Source of the DNA: Pseudogymnoascus destructans
Taxonomy: Eukaryota > Ascomycota > Leotiomycetes > Thelebolales > Thelebolaceae
Direction of reading: 5' to 3'
Length of the DNA: 64,000 bases
NCBI RefSeq assembly: GCF_001641265.1
Contig: NW_020167542.1
Coordinates: 124,001-188,000, forward strand
Shown piece after piece: positions 1-11,150 of the stretch. The notes beneath the pieces were generated by a model that was not told where the DNA came from, did not search any database, and saw only the letters and a program-made list of their open reading frames with translations. Position 1 is the stretch's first letter. Each line of letters opens with the position of its first letter. The position numbers and the translations under genes are program-made.

Positions 1-68
1 GCGGTCCGTACCCTATGCAGCGCAACCTCCCCTCCCCCTATAAAGCTTAGCTAACGACTGACGGATAG

Positions 69-1027
69 GGGACGTGAGTGATGCGCTCCAGAACATGATG
101 CTACAGCACGCTGACATGCGCACCTTCATTAATCACTATCTCTCGCGGCGGGTAGAGGCTGATACTAGGGCTATCGTGTGTGGCTACGAGCCTCAGAACC
201 ACCTCATGGAGGCAGCGTGCCGGCTACTGCGGTGGATCGATCCCTGCCGGCCGCAGGAGTTGACGACTGAGCAATCCCAGTCTGTCAATCAGTCCCCTCG
301 TGTCCTCCGACTCGTCGCACGGCGAGAGAAATCAAAACACCGCTCTGTTGGTACAGTCACAACGCAACCCCATTACAAAGCTCTCACTAGTGATATCGCT
401 AGGGAGAGGCAACGGCAGAGAATCGCACTCCTAAAGAAGCTTCGGGACGAGTGGGACCTAGAGAAGTCAGTCAGCGACATCGAGTTGCAGCTCTCTGGTC
501 TAAAGTTCGACGAGGACTTAAAGACTACCCTAGACCTAGCCGATGATATGCCTCAACCTCAAAGGCGCCTAGTGGAGACAGTTATAACGCTTCCAGGGAC
601 CACTCTGGAGGAGGAAATCTGCCGGCGCAATGCGGCTATCAATGCGACCGCTGCCTACTGCAAGTTTCAGGAAGGGGGAGCTGCTCCCAGGCGCGCCCCT
701 ATCAGGCGAACGGGTTCAACCCCGGCCGACCCGCAGTTGGCGGCCGCAGAGACCGAAAAGCAAGCACTGGACGCAGCTATGTTGTCAGTATACACAGAGA
801 ACCGACCAAAGATATGCTTCATGTGCTTAGGGGAGCGAAATTTATCATTCGAAAAGCGCACTAAATCATTTGCGAGTCCAGGAGACTTAACGAAGCACTT
901 CAAGCGGAAGCATTTGGCCAACATCAAGAAAGGAGATCGGATCGGGTGCAAGGTCTGTCGGATGTCTCTGGAGCATAAGCCGCATCTCCGGAATCATGCA
1001 GAGAGTATCCACGGGACGGTTTCTTGA
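69..1027 (+). CDS. DUF3435/FluG-domain tyrosine recombinase, last exon (5' part off the window)
   Basis: The exon is entered from an intron whose end is visible: a CTAAC branch site at 51-55 and a TAG acceptor at 66-68. The open frame then has no believable ATG start (it would begin at GTG), so the rest of the gene lies left of the window. The first ~70 residues match the end of the DUF3435 domain found in Crypton-like and Starship captain recombinases. In the stretch QHADMRTFINHYL the His and the Tyr fit the last catalytic His and the nucleophilic Tyr of tyrosine recombinases. A charged linker follows, then two C2H2-like fingers near the C terminus (CFMC...HFKRKH and CKVC...HAESIH). The family cuts and rejoins DNA. 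Captains sit at one end of Starships and read inward, as this gene does, but many DUF3435 genes are not captains. The family call is firm; captain status is inference. Confidence 0.8.
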
Positions 1028-1602
1028 CCAGTTGATGCTCTACGAAAAGCGTGCGGCTCTCTGGCCGACTTTTTGTCTTTTTCGTTTTGTTTTGTTCTCG
1101 TTTTTGTCTCATAGTCATATTGATGCTTTCGCCTACGGTACTATCTTGTAGAATGTATGTATAGTATAAGTTACAGTAGAAACTCGAAATTGGTCAACCA
1201 TTCAATCTAAGCTTGATTGTATTTCTGACACCCGCATTCTTAAATGCACTAACGTGACCTGCACTGGATGGTCGTGATCATCACTCACCTGGCGGTCTCG
1301 TGATCTCCCACCACCCGATGGTCCTGCTGAACCCTTGCCAGTCATCCTCTAACTTATCCTTGCAATCGACACCGTTTTGAGGCTCTATTAACTGCCTGTA
1401 GCGCTTACGCCTGACCACTCCATCCACAGAGGTTCTCTTGCGTAAAAGGCTAACTAGGAAAAGCAGGGACCAGACACAATGGCTTCAAGTTAACAGGTTA
1501 CAGTCTACATTGAGTTGAACGCGAAGCTTCGTTCTAAAAAATTACTACTTGCTTATATAAAGGGTGGTGCCAAAGGTAAAGCGAGGAGAGTTGCAGTTAC
1601 TC
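1028..1602. other. Intergenic, convergent gene ends
   Basis: This stretch separates the recombinase exon from the convergent F-box gene. I see no coding, RNA or repeat feature, only T-rich sequence just after the recombinase stop that could serve 3'-end formation. Confidence 0.5.
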
Positions 1603-3096
1603 TCATCCTGGGATGAGAGTATCTACGCTGAGGAGTTCCTCGAGGAACGACTCTTCCCCCAGAGTCCCTTCAATCATGAACGCGGCGAATCTCCACGTAT
1701 CATCTTCCTCCCAAGACCAAGAGTGTTTAGGAATCCAAGGTCCCTCATTATGGCTGGCATCCATGTGTACATCATACAGCCTTTCAGGCTTCCTGAGCGT
1801 AAACGGACAAAGGCCACCGTGGATGATGAAATGTTCAATCCGGCTGATTAGACAACCGTCCTGACGCGGTGGACAAACAGAACCATCCTCCCCAGCGCCG
1901 CAGGTTGACCATGCTTCGTTCGTATCTGTCGTAAAGCGACCTATGAGTTTGATCCGTTTAAGAGACATAGACTGACTTAGAAATTGTATCATCGTGATCC
2001 AGAGAGCTCGTGCACCTCCTTCAATGGTCTCGTTGCCACGCTGAAGGGCCATATCCGATAGTTCGAGCGACAGAAGGGTTGTGGAGTGTCTCTGAAGCAA
2101 TTGTTGAAGATATGATGGAGATAGGGCCAGGTTTTGCAAGGACAGGTTCGTAAGGTGCTTCCAGTGCAGGGAAGTATCAAATAGCCTACTGCGAAAGGAG
2201 GTTGATATATTTTCGAGGGACCTTAAGTGATCTCCGTAAGATAGCCGCAGTGATGTGAGGTTAGGGGCACGTTTTAAAAGCGCAGCAAGACTCCGAGTCG
2301 AAGCTTGCGACATATGATCTTCAGATGTGAATTCAAGACACAGGAGTTGGATATTTTTCAAGGTGAGCTGAGGAATGGCTTTTTCGACCTTGCGCAAACT
2401 CTCATAGTCAAGCATTTCACCCCGAAGTTGCTTCACTTGCTGGGGATTCTCGCTACGAAAAACCGCACATACAAGTGCCCAGAAGTGCTTGTCCCATCTT
2501 CCCCATCCTTCCTCAGGCTCCGCTAGAGTTTCCTGTGCTAGAGGGCTGAAGAAGCTCATAGGTTGAAGCTCGCGGTCGTCGTCCTTGAAACCCTGTTCAT
2601 TTTCCGCGTATTCTACGACAGAAAGCCTCGGAAATCTTCTCATAGCCTTGAGCAACCACTTTATCTCGTTGTCTCCCTGCAAGATCGGACCTTGGACGAG
2701 CCTCACATAGCGACAGAAGTTGAAATAATATTCATGTAGTTGCTGTTGTGAAAATCGAGCAAGAAATTTATCTCTCGTATCTGATAGCATGCCTATTCCT
2801 GTTGCAGCTGTGTGGTGTAACCATTCCTCGAAGGCAGAGCCTTCTGCGAACTCCAATTCCCTTCCGTCGTAGATGAAGACTTCGACATAGTGCCGAAGGG
2901 TCTCATGCTCAGATATATTTGAGAGCTTGCCAAAACTGTGGAGGTTGACCTTCAGGAAGATCGTGCGAAAGAGGATTCGTCGAGCAGCGTTATCAAAAGC
3001 TCGGTTTAGGAGTCGGACATTTCGAAGATCTTGTTGGTCAAGGCACTCGCAAAATAAGCTCAGTATTTCGGGAGGGATGTCGCGCAGAGTAAGCAT
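1603..3096 (-). CDS. F-box protein
   Basis: Uninterrupted 497-residue protein. Residues ~4-48 form an F-box (IPPEILSLFCECLDQQDLRNVRLLN... with the usual LPPE-like start, then a hydrophobic helix and RNVRL). The rest is helical with leucine-rich stretches (LTSLRLSYGDHLRSL, LTNLSLQNLALSPSYL, LLSLELSDMAL) that suggest degenerate LRRs. F-box proteins link Skp1-Cullin (SCF) ubiquitin ligases to substrates; the substrate is unknown. The start is the first ATG before the F-box. Its upstream sequence (3097-3310) is repeated in the same orientation at about 10915-11150, together with a remnant of the first codons. Confidence 0.85.
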   Translation of the reverse strand: MLTLRDIPPEILSLFCECLDQQDLRNVRLLNRAFDNAARRILFRTIFLKVNLHSFGKLSNISEHETLRHYVEVFIYDGRELEFAEGSAFEEWLHHTAATGIGMLSDTRDKFLARFSQQQLHEYYFNFCRYVRLVQGPILQGDNEIKWLLKAMRRFPRLSVVEYAENEQGFKDDDRELQPMSFFSPLAQETLAEPEEGWGRWDKHFWALVCAVFRSENPQQVKQLRGEMLDYESLRKVEKAIPQLTLKNIQLLCLEFTSEDHMSQASTRSLAALLKRAPNLTSLRLSYGDHLRSLENISTSFRSRLFDTSLHWKHLTNLSLQNLALSPSYLQQLLQRHSTTLLSLELSDMALQRGNETIEGGARALWITMIQFLSQSMSLKRIKLIGRFTTDTNEAWSTCGAGEDGSVCPPRQDGCLISRIEHFIIHGGLCPFTLRKPERLYDVHMDASHNEGPWIPKHSWSWEEDDTWRFAAFMIEGTLGEESFLEELLSVDTLIPG

Positions 3097-3310
3097 TTCA
3101 AAGCCATTTATCGATGCAGTAATGCGTATTGTAAAAGATTCTCTCTATAGCTAGCCCCCTGAGGATTTCAGTAGTATCGGTAGAGCTTCTGGCATCTACT
3201 CTTGGCTGTTGGCAATAATTGGAAGCGATGAGCTACATTTGGATATGATGTCGTTAGTGGGGTAGAATATGCAGGTACCAGGGTGGCGTGCGCCACGTTT
3301 GTTTCTATCG
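3060..3310. repeat. Direct repeat, copy 1: F-box start and upstream region
   Basis: The first F-box codons and ~200 bp upstream recur at 10915-11150. Shared landmarks are CTCTCTATAGCTAGCC, GGCTTCTGGCATCTACTCTT (nearly), the TTGGCAATAATTGGAAGCGA block, and AGAATATGCAGGTACCA. Confidence 0.8.
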
Positions 3311-4863
3311 CTTCAAGTACACTACAGTATTGCAACGAGTTAAAGAACAGAAACTCTGAATTTAGTGACGGAATAGAATTATTTGTTAATTGAATGGGTT
3401 TTATCTTCCGTTAATTCCCTTGTTCTACGTAGATTATCAAAACGTTACCATGACGCTCGTAACCCCGGACCTTTGATGATTAGCCAACTCCCGTCAAGCC
3501 GACGCCAGCTTCGAAACAACTTGTATGCTCCATTCTACAGTACAGTACAGCGCCATAAGTTACAGAGTACAGTACCAGTTGTTCTCGATACCACTTCTTT
3601 CCAAAGATACAGTTCTTCCCGAAGATACACTTCTCAGAAGATACACTTCTCGAATTCTTGCTAGTTTGGCCAAAGATTTTTCGTCCGCTAGCATTTCCTT
3701 GCGAACCTACGCACGAAACAGTGCGCCGTCGGAACTATATTGGGTGAATCACTAGATGCGCAGCCCCTCAACTTAGTGAGGGGCCGCGAATCCAACGCTG
3801 GAATCTCGCTGCGGGAGCATCGAACGAGCTAGATATAAGCAATACGTAACATGGGACGCTGCGTTTTTCCACTCTCTAATGAATTGTGAGCCTTATCGAA
3901 AGCAGTGATCAAAGGATCCTCAGCAGCATTGTTGCATTCAAGTGGTGAAGCCTGGGTCGTTCTGGGCGCAGGACGGGGTTGATAGAGACTTCGCACTATA
4001 TAGAAGTTGTTAGTGTATGTGTGGCCGCTCTATCTGTAGAGAACATAGAATGACATGCTAGATGTGATCGCAGTATTTGGATAGTGATTGTGTCCATCTT
4101 ATTTGTCGTGTTCTTCATCACCGTGACGCCTTTTCCCGTCTTGGTCTGTTGTTTGCAGACGGATCCTCGATCGAAGGTCGAAGACGCTTCGTGGTCATCA
4201 GCGCCTGGCAATTAATTAGCATCCCACGATAGCTCTCAATCCAGGCTATCGAACAACTCTCTCAGGATTCTAGTTAGTTATGGTTTAGTTGCGTACTTTG
4301 GAGAACCTGTTCTGCCGACGGGGAGTTGGAGTTGGAGTTGCGAGGTGACTAAAAATCACGTGACCAAAAGTAACCACCTTTTATCTCAGCTGGAGCAGCC
4401 GATTTCGCTCGGCCAATCAGACAGGCTGGGTCATTTTTGGCCCACACCTTTTCCGATCATATTCTGGCTCGTCCCAGCGATCTTTTGGCTTCAGGTGTGC
4501 GGGGTTCTGGCTCAGAATCTGGGCGTCGCGTCTTCGTTTTCACTTTCTCCTCGTCTATAGCGTCTGATTCTGCTCAAAGTTCAAATGTTGCGTTTAATTC
4601 TCCACACTCTCTGAATCTGGCCCTCGCGCCTACCGTCCAGAAGCTCCACCTTTGTCGACAACCGGCGCCTCGACAAATGAATCTCAGGGTCAAATCGATT
4701 CCCATGTTGCCACATTTCAATTCTTTTACGCTGTTAATTTTCTAGTATTTCTAATCAGTAGGTTGAATTACGTAGTCGGTCGCGCAATAGTTGAACGTTC
4801 TGATCACTCTCAACTCTTCGATGTGTAGATCAAGGCTCTAAACTGGTCAATTACGTTTTGATA
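3311..4863. other. Intergenic, no supported gene
   Basis: Only short shadow ORFs. A small stem-loop at 3763-3784 has arms GCCCCTCA and TGAGGGGC. A short iterated GAAGATACACTTCTC-like run lies at 3605-3655. At 4345-4620 there is promoter-like sequence with a CACGTG box and a CCAAT, but no gene follows it. Confidence 0.5.
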
Positions 4864-5420
4864 ACGTCCGTCCCTACATGGAGGAAAACCCACTGTGCAG
4901 GAAAAAATGATGGGTACTTTGACTTCAATCATCTCAAAATCTGCGCACGCTTTAATATCTCTTATATTTTTGTATAAGCCAAGTTCCAAGGTTACTGCTG
5001 AACACTCTGAACCACTCCTACCCAAAAATTACGTTAGTGTTGCCGCCTTTCAGCCTGATTCGCAGAGAGTCTCCATTTATAACGTAGCAGAGTTCCTCCA
5101 TCATAGTCCTCCATTGAGCTCTTATCACTCTGGATACTTATAAAAGGGTCTTAACTAAGCTTTAGGGCCTGACTACGAAGCGGGAGATCGTCATCAGCCT
5201 TATGGCGGGTGTGCTGGGCAAATTCATGCATGGTCACGACGGAGATCAATACCTCAAGTCATAGAGACTAACGAGTTTTGGTTAGTGTATAGTGACCCCC
5301 ACACTATACAATGATCGCGTTGTATTTCGCTTATGTCATCATGTCATTTTGGTGACGTTGTGGCTCGTCAGGACTGTGGCTCATCAGGACTGTGGCTACG
5401 TGAGGCTAAACTGGGCGTTC
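4864..5420 (+). repeat. Element A left inverted arm
   Basis: Terminus 4864-4873; 17-bp iterons at 4874-4890 and 4891-4907. The inner part holds the inverted form of a module also found at 9470-9575 and 23160-23260: TCGCTTATGTCATC at ~5328-5341 and three GTGGCTCGTCAGGACT-type 16-bp units at ~5360-5400. A small hairpin (GTATAGTG ... CACTATAC) lies at ~5286-5308. Confidence 0.75.
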
Positions 5421-5692
5421 TTCCAGAACCTTCCATGAGCAGCCAAATGTCTGTTCTGTGCTGACCTGCCGCTCGATCGTTCCTATCTCCATTCATCATC
5501 ACCGTAAGTAAGCAATACATTGGAATTGATTAGTCTCCGTCATATTCTCAGTGCAAGCGATGAAAGGGACAAATCACCGCCTGCTAGTTATCAGACTGTA
5601 TTTCGAAGCAGATTGTATTTCTATAATCATATTTTATCAATGTATATAAAGAAATACTGACCGGGAGGTTGTGAGTAGTGCTTGATATAGAA

Positions 5693-8600
5693 TTAGCTTC
5701 CTAACTCTTGCACGGCGCCCTTGCTCAGCAGCATCTCAACGAGCTTGTCGTAGCCTCCAGCTGATGCTGCCTGGAGTGCGTTTTTGTAGTGTCCTCCTTG
5801 CGCGTTGACGTCAGCGCCTTTGCTTAGAAGCACCTCGACAAGCTTGTCGTGGCCTTTGGCTGACGCCGCCTGAAGCACGTTGCCGTGATATCCTCCTTGC
5901 GCGCTAACGTCGGCACCCTTGCTCAGCAGCACCCCAACGAGCTTTTCATGGCCTCCGGCTGATGCCGCCTGGAGCGGGTTGCCGTAGACTCCTCCTTGCG
6001 CGTTAACGTCGGCGCCCTTGCTTAGTAGCACCTCGACGAGCTTGTCGCACCCTTCAAATGATGCCCCCTGGAGCACGTTGCCGTAATATCCTCCTTGCGC
6101 GTTAACGTCGGCGCCCTTGCTCAGCAGCACCTCAACGATCTTATTGTGGCCTCTAGTTGCTCCCACCAGGCCGCTTACTACTATTGATGCCGCCTGGAGC
6201 GCGTTACCGTAAAATCCTCCTTGCGCGTTGACGTCAGCGCCCTTGCTCAGTAGCACCTCGATGAGCTTGTCGTAGCCTCCAGCTGATGCTGCGTGGAGAG
6301 CGTTGCTGTAGGCTCCTCCATGCGCGTTGACGTCGGCGCCCTTGCTCAGTAGCACCCCGACGAGCTTGTCGTGGCCTTTGGCTGACGCCGCCTGAAGAGC
6401 GTTGCCGTAATATCCTCCTTGCGCGTTGACGTCGGCGCCCTTGCTCAGCAGCACCCCGACGAGCTTTTCATGGCCTCCGGCTGATGCCGCCTGAAGAGCG
6501 TTGCCGTAATGTCCTCCTTGCGCGTTGACGTCAGCGCCCTTGCTCAGTAGCACCTCGATGAGCTTGTCGTAGCCTCCAGCTGATGCTGCGTGGAGAGCGT
6601 TGCTGTAGACTCCTCCATGCGCGTTGACGTCAGCGCCCTTGCTCAGTAGCACCCCGACGAGCTTGTCGTGGCCTTTGGCTGACGCCGCCTGAAGCGCGTT
6701 GCCGTAATATCCTCCTTGCGCGTTGACGTCGGCGCCCTTGCTCAGCAGCACCCCGACGAGCTTTTCATGGCCTCCGGCTGATGCCGCCTGAAGAGCGTTG
6801 CCGTAATGTCCTCCTTGCGAGTTAACGTTGGCGTCCTCCTCAGCTAATCTGGCAGCGGTGTCAGCTATACCACCAAGTGATGCATAGTATAGTGGATTAG
6901 GACACGAGTCCAATTCTCTTCTAAAGTTAGATGTCCTCCATACGCCGTCGTCTGGGTAATGTAAACGAAGCCAGTTCAAGTAAGCATCGTCTGGGTCATG
7001 TAAACGAAGCCAGTTCAAGTAAGCACCGTCTCCTGTGGAAAGAAACTTAGTGGCCAAATAAGTCAGCTGATTATCGCCCTCCTCGCCGTTACGAGTATGG
7101 ATGATCCAGTGCTCAGCTGAGTATTGAGCCAGTATATAGACTTGTTGGAAAGATATAGCAGATTCGAAACGATTAAATAATTCCTTTTCAAATTGGAGAA
7201 GATAACCAATGGATCCCTTTGCAATGTACACATGGCAGGCAGCTGGTTGCATGCTATATCGCGCGGCGCGGCCATGACAGATACGCGTAGAGACGAGGTA
7301 CTCTTGAACAGAGTAATGGGCCAATGTGACAGTCTGGGATATTGTACTCAAGTGGCGATTCGGCTCACTCAAGGAAGACGTTTCTGTCATGACTACTGAG
7401 ACAAGACTCATGCAAATATCCAGAACTTCCATCGGGTCTTCAAGGACCTCCTCCCGATCAAAGGCGGTCTCTCGCTCCACGTCGATAGCGACTACCTCGG
7501 CGAGCTCTTCCACTGATAGTGGCCTGGATGAAAAGGCCAGCCACTTAAGGATGCGTATAGCATACTCTGCGTCCGTGTCGCTGATTTTACACAAGATTTC
7601 TTCGTATGTCTCATCTAGTGTTGTTGGTAGCGCTTTTAGAGCCTTCCGAAGCGCTGACCGAGTGCGACACTTCCCTAATGTGTCCATCTGGCAGACAGCC
7701 CACCGGAACCTTCTGTATGTCAATATAGCATAGTTGTAATAAGAGATGAGAGACCTACATTCCGCGAGAGCCTTCCATTAGGGTAGTCTCAATCTCCCGC
7801 CTAATCTCAGCATCCTTTTGCCATTTTATTAATTCCTTGTCATCAGACAACCTCTGGCAAATGTAAGTTTGAATATCCTTGTCTACTACTTGGGGTTCGA
7901 GGTAGATGATACAGTCTCTATTTATGATGTCCTTTAGCGAGCTCTCGATGTCGCGCTCTTTCCGACTTGTAACCAGGACGCGCATATCCTCGAGCTGCCA
8001 TTCGGCCATCTGTTCGAGGATTCTCGCCAACTCAGCTCGGTTCGCGCACTCATCCAAAGCATCTAGAATCAGATACGACTGTGGAAACTCTTGAAGCATA
8101 TGCTGGAGAACATTCATAAGTGCATCGAGGGAAGGTTGTCGATTTCCCTTATCTGAGGATGAGTATAGTGCCTCGAGCGCCAACGGCATTTTGATGCATT
8201 GTTCCGAGAGTTGAGAGATCAGCGACCGTACCATAAGCTCAGTTTTCTGCTTATTTGCATCGGTGAAGTCGAAGTAGAAGTACGCAACTACTTTACCAGG
8301 ATCGTTGGCACAGTAAAGAAAAATGTCCTCAGTGACCGTTGAAGTAAGGATAGTTTTGCCGCAGCCAGGGATGCCATACAGCCAGACAAAGGATGACGCA
8401 TTTCTCTTCCACTTAGAATATACTTCACTCTCCAAAAGCCAAAGACCAGTGTCAGACTGACGGAGTTTGATTGCTTTCCGGTAATTGATTGACGGATCGG
8501 GTGGAGATAGCCATCGACGAATCTCAACAAGTTTTGTATCTATGAGTACCCGTTAGCTATAGCCCTTGATTTATCCTGAGATGCACACCTTTCATTGGCT

Positions 8601-9042
8601 GCAACGTCGAAGACGCAGCGGCGTGGTAGAATGTAAGGGTTGCGATATAACCACGGAGAGTCTTCGTAATGCCTTCAGCTTTGCTGTCCTGAGTTATGCT
8701 CCATAGCGCTTTTGTAGACTTCTTGAAGCGAGAGTCACCTGCCACTGGTAAGGTTTCGGCAAGGAGAGCATCGAGAGCTTCAATTTGAATCTTGCAACCT
8801 TGAACGGCTGGCAGCAACGCAGCCCTCGTTGAGTCTTCAACAGCACCATCATCGATTTTGCCTCTGGTTTGTTTGAGCGTCTCCTGCAGGACTGGCAGCT
8901 CGGCTTTAATGTGTCGAAAGGCCTTTGGAATCTCCCCGAGGCTGGATTGGAAGTCGTTGAGACGCGCTAGGACTTTCGTGCTAAAGTCGACAAGCTGGAC
9001 GATGTTGGCAATGATGCCGACTATTGTGAGAGGATCAGCCAT
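5693..9042 (-). CDS. STAND/NLR protein: SesA-like, NACHT, ankyrin repeats
   Basis: Three exons: 9042-8589, 8539-7759 and 7712-5693, with introns of 49 nt (GTGTGC...CTAAC...TAG) and 46 nt (GTAGGT...CAG). Splicing restores one 1084-residue frame through WLSPPDPS and EGSRGI..RFRW, motifs usual in this family. Residues ~1-140 (MADPLTIVGIIANIVQ...) resemble the fungal SesA-type N-terminal domain. The NACHT follows, with Walker A GIPGCGKT and Walker B LILDALDEC, then a winged-helix-like section with a duplicated YLNWLRLH.PDD motif. The C terminus has about 11 ankyrin units of 33 residues, very alike, including a tandemly duplicated block of three. Such proteins sense non-self through the repeats and trigger incompatibility or cell death through the N-terminal domain. 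The gene is intact and is the sole cargo of element A. Confidence 0.88.
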
Positions 9043-9439
9043 GGGAGAAGAATTTCCTATGGCCACTACTATAATGTAACCTGACTGGTATAACGGAAGG
9101 TTGCTGTGAAGGGAACGTATGGTTGAAATGCCAGAGCCTCGCGGTGCTTGCCAACAAATGACGATACCTGGTTGGATGTGACCGACACAACCCAACCTGA
9201 CCACCAGAAATAGTCTTGCCGCCAAAGAAAAGACACAGGGGAAAACCACAGCATACTGTCTGTATTATCCAAGCCATCTTAATAGATAGGTTGCATAGAA
9301 TTCTGGACAATTGACTGAAATTTACGATGTACTGTACAAATTGGAACCAAATTGGTAGAGTGTTCCATAAACCCATTCTCAGGCAGTAAGGGTGTTGTAT
9401 CACATGACGGGTATTGAGGCAGGTGACGATCAATGCAAC
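9043..9439. other. Upstream region of the ankyrin NLR gene
   Basis: Lies between the NLR start codon and the right inverted arm. Only shadow ORFs are present. It probably holds the promoter and 5' leader; I see no clear TATA or operator. Confidence 0.4.
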
Positions 9440-9961
9440 ACTACTGTATGGCCAAAGTCATGTTCAGCAACATCAGCCTCGCAAGCCACAATCCTTAGCC
9501 ACACATAGCCTTGCCAGATGATGACATAAGCGAGTTTACATCTAAGACGTGGGGGTCAACATGCACCTGGAGGTATTAACTTGCCCAGCAACCATCCATG
9601 AATTTGCGCCTTGCGGCAGCCACACGGCAAATGACAATCTCCCGCATGATTGTGAGACCCTGATCCCACGTACAATCCCGTTACATGTTTTGGGAATAGT
9701 AAGAGCTGAATGGATGGACCTGTGGTAGAGGAACTCTGTTTCGCTATAAAGGCAGGCCCTCCGCAAATCAGGCATTAGGGCAACAATGCAGACATAATTC
9801 TCTAGATGGAGGGGTGTGGGGTGTTCTGGGTAGCTATAGAATACAATTTATGCAAAAATATAGGAAATATTGATAAGTGTATAGAATACGAGATGCCAAA
9901 AGTCGAAGTATCTATCATTTTTTCCCGCACGGAGGGTTTTCCGCCACCTAGGGATGGACAT
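9440..9961 (-). repeat. Element A right inverted arm
   Basis: Reverse complement of the left arm. Outer terminus 9961-9952, 17-bp iterons at 9951-9935 and 9934-9918 (CTAGGTGGCGGAAAACC / CTCCGTGCGGGAAAAAA). The arms stay alignable inward through landmarks such as CAGAGTTCCTC, AGCTCTTA and GCGGGAGAT, ending in the shared GCCACA / GATGACATAAGCGA / GTGGGGGTCA module. Confidence 0.75.
9470..9575 (+). promoter_or_regulatory. Shared subterminal/upstream module, ankyrin-NLR copy
   Basis: Contains GCCACA repeats, CCTTGCCA, then GATGACATAAGCGA, then CGTGGG and GGTATTAA. The same order occurs at 23160-23260 upstream of the WD40 NLR gene, and inverted at about 5290-5410. TGACRTAA resembles a bZIP (ATF/CREB) site. 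It could be regulatory, or simply part of the transposon arm. Confidence 0.5.
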
Positions 9962-10482
9962 TACTCCCTAGCATTTAATTTAGGTGGAGTCTCAGGTGGC
10001 GCATCTTTTGCTAGCTGTGCATGCCTCAAATGTTCTCCGATGCACTTGTTCTCATCTACTAGTAGACTTTTGTATATCTGCTTAACTACAGCTACGAGCT
10101 GCTATGATCAATATGATGTCCCCTGGCGAGATCTTCGCTTTGTAGGCTATCTTCCCGTCCAAATAACGTTCATACCTGGGGCGAGCTTTTTCCAACATGC
10201 TGCGATTAAACCACCATGCCACCAGGAGATATTGTTTGCCACTAGGATGCATCCGACACTCCAAGACCCTGCCGGGTTCGTTATGCGGCTCACCATTCTC
10301 GTCACTGACGGTAGTAATCATAACGTCGTCGACGACAGGCTATTGAGAAGCGGTACCTGGTCAGCACGTTCTCGACCTCAAAATCGAACCCTTAGGCCTT
10401 TCACATAATTTTAGTCGCTAGTAAGGCGGCTTCAATACCAACCACTTAATCAGCCTCAGCGTTCTTCTGGAACTTGTACCGC

Positions 10483-10520
10483 AGCACGCGACAGCACGCG
10501 ACCGCGTGCTGTCGCGTGCT
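10483..10520. repeat. Perfect 18-bp hairpin palindrome
   Basis: The left arm AGCACGCGACAGCACGCG (10483-10500) is exactly complementary to the right arm at 10503-10520, separated by 2 bp. Each arm contains the AGCACGCG motif twice, so the structure is GC-rich and very stable. It is not near a gene start. Confidence 0.85.
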
Positions 10521-10914
10521 CCGAACCTCTCCTACAACTCTCGGTCGTGCTCTCCTTCACCACACTCTCCTCCACGGCACTCTATACACGATCTCTTGGT
10601 AAGACGAAAGCATCTCGAACCTGCCCCCATTGCGGGAAGCTCTCCGGCTCCGGACATTACCGAATAATAAGTTTACGACCGGATATGACGACGCTGCATC
10701 ATAGGGCATGACGCCTAAGCATACAGAAAGCGTATGGACCTCATTGTGTCTATTTAAGGCGGGCGAGGCAGTTTGAGGTTACAGTACATTGTAGGTCGAG
10801 AGATTGAAACAAAGGAGGCAGTTCATGGGTTCTCAAAGATGAGGTTCATCGACCATCGGCTGGTACGTACCATAGGGTAAGGGATAATTAGGACTTAGTG
10901 CAGTGGCTGGCTCG

Positions 10915-11150
10915 GAGGGATGTCAGGCAGAGCAGGAATTTCAAGCCATTTCTAGGTACAGTAGTTCGTATTGTAAACCTATTCTCTCTATAGCTAGCCA
11001 CTTGAGGATTTCAGTAGTTTAGGTACGGCTTCTGGCATCTACTCTTGGCTGTTGGCAATAATTGGAAGCGATAGCTACATTTGAATGCGATGTCGTTAGT
11101 GGAGTAGAATATGCAGGTACCAACGTGCGTGCGTGCGCCACTTTTGTTAC
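10915..11150. repeat. Direct repeat, copy 2: F-box start/upstream remnant
   Basis: Matches 3060-3310 in the same orientation, including GGAGGGATGTC and TTTCAA.GCCATTT from the F-box first codons. No F-box frame survives here, so this is a truncated duplicate. Confidence 0.75.

Larger units (their letters stand above)
4864..9961. mobile_element. Element A: TA-flanked long-inverted-repeat element carrying an NLR gene
   Basis: The left end starts ACGTCCGTCC after a TA (4862-4863). The right end, read on the minus strand, starts ATGTCCATCC and is followed by TA (9962-9963). The inverted arms are alignable over ~500 bp (4864-5420 against 9961-9440), strongly in the outer ~130 bp and patchily inside. 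Each end has two 17-bp direct repeats after the 10-bp terminus (CTACATGGAGGAAAACC / CACTGTGCAGGAAAAAA at left). The only gene inside is the SesA-like/NACHT/ankyrin gene; no transposase is present. TA duplication and ACGT ends fit Tc1/mariner-pogo/Fot elements. Mobilisation in trans by a pogo-type transposase is inference. Confidence 0.75.

Noticed and set aside
4864..9961. LTR retrotransposon explanation for the repeats around the ankyrin NLR
   Set aside because: The repeats are inverted, not direct, there is no reverse transcriptase or integrase, and TA with ACGT ends fits a DNA transposon.
9806..10408. 200-codon plus-strand ORF
   Set aside because: It starts in the right arm of element A and runs out across the TA boundary. 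Similar peptide appears on the minus strand at 4810-5025 only because that is the other arm.
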